Of a stretch of 64,000 nucleotides of DNA, positions 58,411 through 64,000 are shown one piece after another; positions within the stretch are counted from its first letter, which is position 1, and each line of letters opens with the position of its first letter. A program made the translations under genes and the position numbers. The notes beneath the pieces were generated by a model. That model saw only the letters and a list, made by a program, of their open reading frames with translations, ran no database searches and was not told the DNA's origin. The stretch spans positions 1-64,000 of the forward strand of contig DATNQI010000008.1 in NCBI GenBank assembly GCA_036704125.1, written 5' to 3'. The stretch is from Pantanalinema sp. (lineage in GTDB: Bacteria > Cyanobacteriota > Sericytochromatia > S15B-MN24 > UBA4093).

Positions 58411-59568
58411 TCACCTCCCCCAGACGGGCACGGCCCGGCCCAGGAGCGGGTCGAAAAACCAGATCCGTCCCAGGCCATCCCTCGACGATCCTCGCGGCGT
58501 GAGGGGAAGGGCGAAGGCCCCGGACAGCGCCTCACCCTCGTAGAGGTAGGCCCGGCCGTCGTCGCACCCCACCCAGATTCGCGAGCCGGAAGGCTGCAGG
58601 CAAAGGGGCGTCGCGCTCAGCGGGATCGTGACGGGCGCGGCGGTGGCGCTGGCAAGCCGCGTCAAGGTCCGCGCGGTGCGGTTCGCCGTCCAGACGGCGC
58701 CGTCATCGCTCACCGCCACGCTCCGGGGCCCCGCCCCCACGATCACGGGCGCTCGGAGCTCCGCTCCGGTCGAGCGATCGAGGCGCAAGAGCCGGTCGCC
58801 GGTCGTCACGACCCAGGCGGAAGTCGCGTCGAGGGCGATCGCCGTCGCCCCCGGCACCGCAATGCTCGTCACCGCGAGGCTCGTCTTGTGGACGCGCGTC
58901 ACCGTACCAGCCGCCTGGCTGCACAGCCAGATCGCGTCGCCGGCATCGATCGTGTCGCTCGGCTCCGCGGAAAGGGCAACGCCCTGCCGCCGCCAGTCAT
59001 CGAACATGCCGGGGGTGAAGCGCGCCAGCTCGTCGTCCCCCGCCACCCAGACCGACCCGTCGTCATCCGCTCGCACGAAAAGCGGGTTCGCGGGCAGCGT
59101 GACGGCCAGCGGCTGCTCGGATCCTTGCGAGCCCGTGCGCACGAGGGCCGATGGGGTGAGGACCCATGGCACGGTCTCGCGCGGGCTCACCGCCAGATCC
59201 CGCGCGTCGAGCGCGCTCACGCCAACCCCGACGTGACCGAGCGGGGTCGGGGTGGGCGCAGGTGGCACGTAAGGGGTGGGAACGGTGTCGACCGACGGCG
59301 TCGGCATGCCGGGGTCGGTCCCGACCGACACGCTCGTCGTGGGCGTCGGGGTGGGCGTGGGCGTTGCGGCAGGGGGCGGCGTCGGCGTCGATCCCGAATT
59401 TCCTTGCCCGCCACTTCCCGCGCCGTTCCCGGTGCTCCCCTCGATCGTGGTGTCGCCTCCCAGGCCGGGGCCCACCCCGGTCACGACGGGGGCATCGTCC
59501 TCCGTCGCGCAGCCGATGACGAGCGCAAGCAGGAGGGAGGCAAGGGCGAGGGATAGACGGTTACGCAT
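58411..59568 (-). CDS. Lipoprotein with Pro/Thr linker and propeller-like repeats (cluster II)
   Basis: A 385-residue predicted lipoprotein, lipobox VIGC (C20). A Gly/Ser-rich then Pro/Thr-rich low-complexity linker (about 30-112; TPTPTPT runs) holds the C-terminal region away from the membrane. The last ~270 residues have blade-like repeats (DDDGSVWVAGDDELARFTPG, SDDGAVWTANRTARTLTRL, GRIWFFDPLL) of the streptogramin-lyase/YVTN type rather than NHL. It lacks the shared N-terminal module. It lies nine bases after the first gene of the cluster. Confidence 0.78.
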   Translation of the reverse strand: MRNRLSLALASLLLALVIGCATEDDAPVVTGVGPGLGGDTTIEGSTGNGAGSGGQGNSGSTPTPPPAATPTPTPTPTTSVSVGTDPGMPTPSVDTVPTPYVPPAPTPTPLGHVGVGVSALDARDLAVSPRETVPWVLTPSALVRTGSQGSEQPLAVTLPANPLFVRADDDGSVWVAGDDELARFTPGMFDDWRRQGVALSAEPSDTIDAGDAIWLCSQAAGTVTRVHKTSLAVTSIAVPGATAIALDATSAWVVTTGDRLLRLDRSTGAELRAPVIVGAGPRSVAVSDDGAVWTANRTARTLTRLASATAAPVTIPLSATPLCLQPSGSRIWVGCDDGRAYLYEGEALSGAFALPLTPRGSSRDGLGRIWFFDPLLGRAVPVWGR

Positions 59569-59577
59569 GGCAGGCCT

Positions 59578-60600
59578 TCAAGGTGAGCCGATTTGGCCGC
59601 TGGTGACCCCGGCCGATTCGGTGGCGATCCCTCCGGCGATGGCGCCGGTGACGCGGAAGCTGGACGTGCTCGCCATCAGGCTGCCCACGCGGACCTGGAC
59701 CGGGCCGCTGGTCGCACCGAAGGGCACGCTCACCTCCAGGCGGTTGGGTGTCGCCGCGTTGACGCTCGCCCCCGCACCGTTGAAGGTGACGGAATTGCTT
59801 GCAGGCAAAAGATTGAACCCCACGCCGAGGACCGACACCGTGGCACCCACGCTCGCGCTCGGCGGCACGACCCCCGAGATGGCGAGCGATCCGCCTCCGG
59901 CTGCCCCTCGCACCCAGGTATTCGGCAACACCAGCGAGACCCCAGCGACCGGATCGCCATCCCCCGAGAGCAGCGCGCCGACGATGTCACTTATCCTCTG
60001 GACGTCGAGCGCCGAAATCCCGCCCTGCGGGACGTAGTTCCCGTCCGAGGGCCGGTAGCTCCCGATCAAGGCGGAGAAATCGACCGGATCGGGGTTCTGA
60101 TGCCGCAGGGCCGCGGCGATCGCGATCGCCGTCGTTCCCTGGTCCACCACGATGCCGGAGCCCGGCAGGGCGTTGGTCAGGGTGACCCAGCCGGAGTTGA
60201 AGCGTGCGATCGTGCGGATGCGGGCCGCAGTATTGCCTGGCCGGTTGGCCGAAAGCCCCTTGACGGCCTCGAGGTAGTAGGACTCGGTGGCGCTCGGCCG
60301 GAACGCTCGCGGGAAGCTGAGGACGAAGCCGCCGTTCTCGTTGGTGACGGACGAGGCCTCGGTCCGGTTGCGCTCGGCGTTGATGAGCGAGACCGTGGCG
60401 CGGTTGCCGATTTCGACGAGCCCCGCCTGGACCTGCCGCGCATCCGCCGCGTCGAAGGAGACCCGCCCGACGAGTTCGGGGGCCACCGGCCCCGGAGCGG
60501 ATGGCGCGCCGATGCAGCCGAAAAGAAGGAGCGCCCCCGACAGAGGGGCGGCCCACAGCAGCTTCCGCGCAGCGTGGCCAGATCGACGGATGGTCGGCAT
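59578..60600 (-). CDS. IPT/TIG-like lipoprotein with shared N-terminal module (first gene of cluster II)
   Basis: A 340-residue predicted lipoprotein, lipobox LLFGC (C29). It has the shared N-terminal module (VGRVSFDAADARQVQ, YYLEAVKGLSANRPG, ARIRTIARFNSGWVTLTNAL, SGDGDPVAGVS) and one IPT/TIG-like fold at the C-terminus (ASVGATVSVLGVGFNLLPAS), but no NHL repeats, so it is the shortest form of the family. The ATG at 60600 begins the signal peptide, with GGAG seven bases upstream; a 32-codon extension is unsupported. TATAAC at 60652-60657 (minus strand) is a possible -10 for the six-gene operon, without a clear -35. Confidence 0.8.
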   Translation of the reverse strand: MPTIRRSGHAARKLLWAAPLSGALLLFGCIGAPSAPGPVAPELVGRVSFDAADARQVQAGLVEIGNRATVSLINAERNRTEASSVTNENGGFVLSFPRAFRPSATESYYLEAVKGLSANRPGNTAARIRTIARFNSGWVTLTNALPGSGIVVDQGTTAIAIAAALRHQNPDPVDFSALIGSYRPSDGNYVPQGGISALDVQRISDIVGALLSGDGDPVAGVSLVLPNTWVRGAAGGGSLAISGVVPPSASVGATVSVLGVGFNLLPASNSVTFNGAGASVNAATPNRLEVSVPFGATSGPVQVRVGSLMASTSSFRVTGAIAGGIATESAGVTSGQIGSP

Positions 60601-60804
60601 AGGGGTCTCCAGGGGCGAGCCCAAGACAGGGGCAAGAAGGCCCACTTGGCAGTTATACCCACCCGAGGGCCGATCCGCATCCAAAGTGCGCACCACGCTT
60701 CCAGCAACCTATCGAGAGCGAGATCGGGGCGCTCGCTCGAGCGCGCCGATCCCCTCGTCACATCCCCCCGGCGAGGAATTCCGGCATGGGGTAGGATAGG
60801 CGGC

Positions 60805-61575
60805 ATGCGACACGACCTGGTGACGATAAAGCATCTTGACTGCATCGCCTTCCTGCGCGAGCTCCCGGCCGATTCGGTCGACGTGATCACGACGGACCCG
60901 GCCTACTCGGGGATGAACCAGCACCTCAAGCTGGGCCGGGGGCGGATCGTGGGCCGTTACGGGGACGCGTCCGACCCGCGCTGGTTCAAGGAGTTCGCGG
61001 ACGATCCGATCACCTACCGCGCGTTCCTGGCGGAATGCGCCCGGGTACTGAAGCCCGATCGCCACCTCTACCTGATGTTCGACAGCTTCTCCCTGCTCTC
61101 GCTGGGCGCGCTGGTGCGCGAGCACTTCGCCGTCAAGAACCTCATCGTCTGGGACAAGCGCTCCATCGGCATGGGGCACTACTTCCGCAGGCGGCACGAG
61201 CACATCGTCTTTGCCGCCAAGGGCAACCGCAAGCTCTCGAGGCGCGACATCCCCGACGTGTGGACCTTCAGCCGCCTGACGCGCGCCAAGTACCCCACCC
61301 AGAAGCCGGTGGAGCTGTTCGAGGCCATGCTCGCGGGCTCGGCCGAGCCAGGCTTCGTCGTCTGCGACCCCTTCGTGGGCAGCGGCTCGGCCGCGATCGC
61401 AGCCCTCAGGCACGGCTGCAGCTTCGTGGGCGCCGACATCGCGGAACGGGCGGTCGCCTTTGCCCGCGAGCGCGTGGCGGCGTTCCTCGCCAGCGGCATC
61501 GATCCCGGCCAGGCGCCGCAAAAAGAGCGGCCCCCGTACCTGGGGCCGCTCAATGACGTGACGGGCGAGGCCTAG
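60805..61575 (+). CDS. DNA methyltransferase, beta-class (N6-adenine or N4-cytosine)
   Basis: A 256-residue methyltransferase. Motif IV is TTDPAYSGMN (DPAY at 31-34) and comes before motif I (CDPFVGSGSAAIAAL, 188-202), the beta-class order. YPTQKPVELFEAM precedes motif I as usual. The protein is short, with little room for a target-recognition domain, and no restriction gene is nearby, so it is an orphan enzyme. The ATG at 60805 has TAGG upstream; the frame is open far to the left only as shadow of the antisense gene. It converges with udk, and the two stops overlap in CTAG (61572-61575). Confidence 0.88.
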   Translation: MRHDLVTIKHLDCIAFLRELPADSVDVITTDPAYSGMNQHLKLGRGRIVGRYGDASDPRWFKEFADDPITYRAFLAECARVLKPDRHLYLMFDSFSLLSLGALVREHFAVKNLIVWDKRSIGMGHYFRRRHEHIVFAAKGNRKLSRRDIPDVWTFSRLTRAKYPTQKPVELFEAMLAGSAEPGFVVCDPFVGSGSAAIAALRHGCSFVGADIAERAVAFARERVAAFLASGIDPGQAPQKERPPYLGPLNDVTGEA

Positions 61576-62216
61576 CTCAGCGTCAGCTGGCCGGTGGCCT
61601 TCTTGAGCACCGACTGGATCTTGGTGTTGAGGATGTCGATCGCCACCTCGTTCATGCCGCCCTCGGGCACGACGATGTTGGCGTGCTTCTTGCTGGGCTC
61701 CACGAACTCCATGTGCATGGGGCGCACCGTTCCGAGGTACTGGTCGATGACCGAGTTGGGCGAGCGCCCCCGGTCGTTGATGTCCCGGCTCAGCCGACGG
61801 ATGAAGCGGATATCCGGGTCGGTGTCCACGAAGACGCGGATGTCCAGCAGGCGACGGATCTCGGCGCTGGCGAAGATCAGGATGCCCTCGACCAGGATGA
61901 CCCGGCGCGGCATGATCGTGCGGGTCTCTTCGGCCCGCGCGTGGGTGCTGAAGTTGTAGAGGGGCGTCTCGATGGGAAAGCCCTTCTGGAGCTGCCGAAT
62001 GTGCTCGGCGAACAGGGCGTTGTCGAGCGAGCTGGGGTGGTCGTAGTTGACCTTGGCCCGCTCTTCGAGCGAGAGATCGCTGTGGTCGAAGTAGTAGCTG
62101 TCGTGGCAGAGGTAGGCCACCTGCTCGGGGCCCGCCAGCTCGAGGATGTTGCGGGCGACCGTCGACTTGCCCGAGCCGGTGCCGCCGGCCACGCCGATGG
62201 TGAGAGGCTTTCGCAT
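61572..62216 (-). CDS. udk: Uridine kinase
   Basis: A 214-residue P-loop kinase of pyrimidine salvage that phosphorylates uridine and cytidine. It has Walker A GVAGGTGSGKST (8-19), DSYYFDHSDL, NYDHPSSLDNALF (substrate binding), VILVEGILIF and RRLSRDINDRGRS. It starts one base after the def stop. Its TAG overlaps the stop of the convergent methyltransferase by four bases, with no room for a terminator between them. Confidence 0.95.
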   Translation of the reverse strand: MRKPLTIGVAGGTGSGKSTVARNILELAGPEQVAYLCHDSYYFDHSDLSLEERAKVNYDHPSSLDNALFAEHIRQLQKGFPIETPLYNFSTHARAEETRTIMPRRVILVEGILIFASAEIRRLLDIRVFVDTDPDIRFIRRLSRDINDRGRSPNSVIDQYLGTVRPMHMEFVEPSKKHANIVVPEGGMNEVAIDILNTKIQSVLKKATGQLTLS

Positions 62217-62217
62217 G

Positions 62218-62760
62218 CTACTTGAGCACCGCTTCCGGGGTCCTGGGCTCGCCGACGATCTTGCCGCCCATCCGCGCGTTGAAGTCGACCAGCTCGCGCT
62301 CCAGGGCCTCCTTGTCCTCGACCTTGTCCACGAAAAGCTTGCCGTCGAGGTGATCGATCTCGTGCTGGATGGCGCGGGCCAGCAGGTCGGTGGCCTCCAT
62401 GACGATCTGGCGATCGTTCAGGTCACGGGCGCGGACCTTGACCTTGGAGGGGCGACAGACGGGCAAGTAGACGCCGGGGATGCTAAGGCAGCCCTCGTTG
62501 TCGGTTTCCGAGCCCGAGGCCTTGATGATCTCGGGATTGATCAGGGCGAAGGGCTTGATGCCCTCGTGGCTGAGATCCAGCACGACGACGCGCTTGTTGA
62601 CGCCCACCTGGGGCGCGGCGAGCCCGATGCCGTTCTCGAGGGCCATGGTCTCGAACATCTGGGCCACGAGCTTCTTGATCTCGGCGTTGACCTTGCGGAC
62701 CGGCTCTGCCACCTCGCGGAGCACGGGGTTCCCCATGTACGTAAGCGCCATTGCAGCCAT
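62218..62760 (-). CDS. def: Peptide deformylase
   Basis: A 180-residue metalloenzyme removing N-formyl from nascent proteins. The three motifs are present: GIGLAAPQ (44-51), EGCLS (89-93) and QHEIDHL (132-138), giving ligands C91, H133 and H137 with catalytic E134. The ATG at 62760 is preferred, with GGGGGAAG upstream; a second ATG three codons later is possible, and longer open frame upstream crosses the promoter. udk follows after one base. Confidence 0.96.
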   Translation of the reverse strand: MAAMALTYMGNPVLREVAEPVRKVNAEIKKLVAQMFETMALENGIGLAAPQVGVNKRVVVLDLSHEGIKPFALINPEIIKASGSETDNEGCLSIPGVYLPVCRPSKVKVRARDLNDRQIVMEATDLLARAIQHEIDHLDGKLFVDKVEDKEALERELVDFNARMGGKIVGEPRTPEAVLK

Positions 62761-62866
62761 CGTCTTCCCCCTACCTCGCCTCTCTTGCAGGATCCGCCGA
62801 CCGCCCGGCGGGAGCGTCCCGCGCAGGCTCTCTGCCGGCTGGCGCGAAACGCGCGCCATGACGCCC

Positions 62867-62895
62867 ATTATACGGTTCGAGCGAAGCGGAGTAAA
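62867..62895 (-). promoter_or_regulatory. def-udk promoter
   Basis: On the minus strand TTTACT (62890-62895), 17-bp spacer, perfect TATAAT (62867-62872), about 107 bases before def. The 279-bp divergent spacer 62761-63039 holds this promoter and no gene. Confidence 0.7.
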
Positions 62896-63026
62896 GGCGG
62901 GCGAGCGGGATCCCGCCCCCTCATGGCATGCCCGCGAACAGGCGAAAGAGCGTCCGACAAAACGGTTCCATCGAGCCGCCCCCGGCGGCCATGGGTCGTG
63001 GCATGCCTGGTTTTTGCCGGATGATC

Positions 63027-63032
63027 TATACT
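63027..63032 (+). promoter_or_regulatory. -10 element suggesting a leaderless transcript
   Basis: TATACT ends seven bases before the ATG at 63040 and there is no ribosome site between them, so transcription could begin at the start codon. No clear -35 is visible. Confidence 0.4.
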
Positions 63033-63039
63033 GGCTGAC

Positions 63040-63516
63040 ATGCGACACTGCACCGTCCATCGCCAGGTCACCTTCGGCGTCAAACTCTGCCCGGAATGCG
63101 AGCGCCCCTTCTGCGCCGCGTGCATCCAGTTCGGCGGCCACTGCGCCCCCTGCACCCGCAAGGCCAACCGCGCCGCGCCGCAGATGAACGATCCGCGAGA
63201 GCAGGCCCGCCGCCGCAAACCCGTGACCCGCCGCCAGCGCTTCAACAAGGGGCGCAAACTTGCCCTCATGCGTGCCGCGGTGGGTCTCGCGGTCCTGGCC
63301 GGCCTGGGCACCATCCTGTACTTCGACTACGGCTTCCTGGTCTCCATCACGCGGCAGGCAGGTAAAGCGCCCGCCGAGGTGGTCCGCAAGTCGGGCCTCA
63401 AGCAGGAACGCCCGAACGACTTCGAGGCGATCGAGAAGCGCCTCGAGGAGGGGGTGGTCACCGAGAAGGAGGCGGCCGAGACCGAGGCGCTCATGAAGCG
63501 CATCACGGGCCAGTAG
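63040..63516 (+). CDS. Membrane protein with N-terminal zinc-finger (B-box-like)
   Basis: A 158-residue protein. The first 40 residues hold a Cys/His array (C4, H7, C17-x2-C20, C25, C28, H34, C35, C38) like a B-box zinc finger, with CPECERPFCAACIQFGGHC at its core. A basic linker (about 42-75) leads to one transmembrane segment (about 78-100, AVGLAVLAGLGTILYFDYGF). A charged helical tail contains FEAIEKRLEEGVVTEKEAAE. Function unknown; a cytosolic adaptor anchored in the membrane is a guess. Confidence 0.7.
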   Translation: MRHCTVHRQVTFGVKLCPECERPFCAACIQFGGHCAPCTRKANRAAPQMNDPREQARRRKPVTRRQRFNKGRKLALMRAAVGLAVLAGLGTILYFDYGFLVSITRQAGKAPAEVVRKSGLKQERPNDFEAIEKRLEEGVVTEKEAAETEALMKRITGQ

Positions 63517-63534
63517 CCCTGCCCTAGGGCAGGG
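63517..63534. repeat. Palindrome between convergent genes
   Basis: CCCTGCCCTAGGGCAGGG is a perfect 18-bp palindrome, starting right after the stop at 63516 and including the stop codon of the leftward gene. It may act as a two-way transcript end, although no T-run is present. Confidence 0.35.
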
Positions 63535-64000
63535 TGAAGCTCCAGGGCTCCTTGGTCCCGTCGGCGAACTCGATCTCGGGCATCTTGCCCGGAGCCTGAG
63601 TGAACTTGGCGAGCTCGGCCTGGCGCCCGTCCATGGCCTTGGCGGTCCCCGAGAGCAATCCCTTTTCCACCACCAGGTCGATCCGGACCTTGCGCTCGGA
63701 GTTGAGCAGGACGAGCTTGAGGACCCCGCTCGCGGCCGTCACCTGGGCCTGGTAGGTATCGGTGCCCTTGCTGGTGGTCACGCTGAACGGGCCGTCGAGA
63801 CGAAGCGACTGGATGCTACCGAAGCTCCCGCTGAGATCCGCTCGCACCCCGGGGACCTCGAAGTTCAGCGAGACGACGCCCGGCACGGCAGGAGCGCCCG
63901 CACCAGCCTGCTGCATCTGGTTGAGGCGCGCCGAGAGCTTGGCCTCGCCCGCCCCCGACGGCAGGGTCAGGTTCGCGACCGCCTCGATCGACTTGGGAGT
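63524..64000 (-). CDS. Unknown protein, partial (5' end beyond window)
   Basis: A 158-residue C-terminal part; the frame is open through the right edge, so the start is outside. It is beta-rich, with FEVPGVRADLSGSFGSIQSL, DLVVEKGLLSGTAKAMDG and a final EPWSFTLP; no family is recognised. The internal ATG at 63916 is not a likely start because coding character continues upstream (LPSGAGEAKLSARLNQMQQ). It is probably a secreted or envelope protein by composition, but the N-terminus is not seen. Confidence 0.6.
   Translation of the reverse strand, partial: TPKSIEAVANLTLPSGAGEAKLSARLNQMQQAGAGAPAVPGVVSLNFEVPGVRADLSGSFGSIQSLRLDGPFSVTTSKGTDTYQAQVTAASGVLKLVLLNSERKVRIDLVVEKGLLSGTAKAMDGRQAELAKFTQAPGKMPEIEFADGTKEPWSFTLP

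Noticed and set aside
62900-62920. GCGGGATCCCGC palindrome in the def upstream region as an operator.
   Set aside because: Short GC palindromes are expected by chance in this GC-rich sequence, and it lies upstream of the -35 without a second copy.

Overview
The window is a roughly two-thirds GC (judged by eye), gene-dense bacterial chromosome segment with almost no spacers above 200 bp. The organism looks like a diderm: it has a TolC-type outer-membrane factor, a predicted outer-membrane beta-barrel protein and about sixteen lipoproteins with clear lipoboxes. Its housekeeping gene order is that of the Terrabacteria side of the tree: rpsO-pnp-M16 peptidase-dut-dapB-asd-dapA-rnj, plus a SufU-type suf operon. 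A non-photosynthetic relative of cyanobacteria (Sericytochromatia/Tanganyikabacteria-like) would fit. This is inference from gene content, not a proven placement.

Layout. (1) 2-5045: a suf iron-sulfur assembly operon sufB(partial)-C-D-S-U-nfu, closed by a strong terminator. (2) 5045-18095, minus strand: six tightly coupled lipoprotein genes built from NHL beta-propellers, LamG-like and carbohydrate-binding-like domains. Their order is A'-C'-B'-C-B-A, so the C-B pair has been duplicated in tandem. (3) 18294-29952: a peptide export locus of the NHLM type. A 134-residue NHLP-leader precursor on the plus strand converges on a minus-strand operon. That operon encodes an MFS pump, a GNAT enzyme, a cyclic-nucleotide-binding-like protein, an HlyD-type fusion protein, a C39 peptidase/ABC exporter, a second ABC protein, a lipoprotein, a carboxypeptidase-regulatory-domain outer-membrane protein and a TolC-like channel. 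No peptide-modifying enzyme of a familiar class is visible and the core has no cysteine. This is the most unusual system here.

(4) 30128-36080: a lipoprotein, an MFS_3 transporter, CorA, and a feoABC ferrous-iron operon behind a promoter carrying a Fur-like box. (5) 36141-40447: a beta-propeller lipoprotein, a degenerate receiver protein, a CAP-domain lipoprotein with a remnant of a duplicated 3' end, and a predicted adenylate cyclase. (6) 40474-49815, minus strand: the RNA-turnover and diaminopimelate genes, with a PAS protein between asd and dapA. (7) 50139-50726: a possible Rad52/DdrA-like protein. (8) 50743-60600, minus strand: a second six-gene lipoprotein cluster, again with an alternating duplicated pair (X-Y-X-Y). 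(9) 60805-64000: an orphan DNA methyltransferase, udk, def, a zinc-finger membrane protein and a partial gene.

The two lipoprotein clusters share a common N-terminal module with changing C-terminal domains, which suggests an expanding family of surface proteins. No rRNA, tRNA, CRISPR array, IS element or prophage was recognised.
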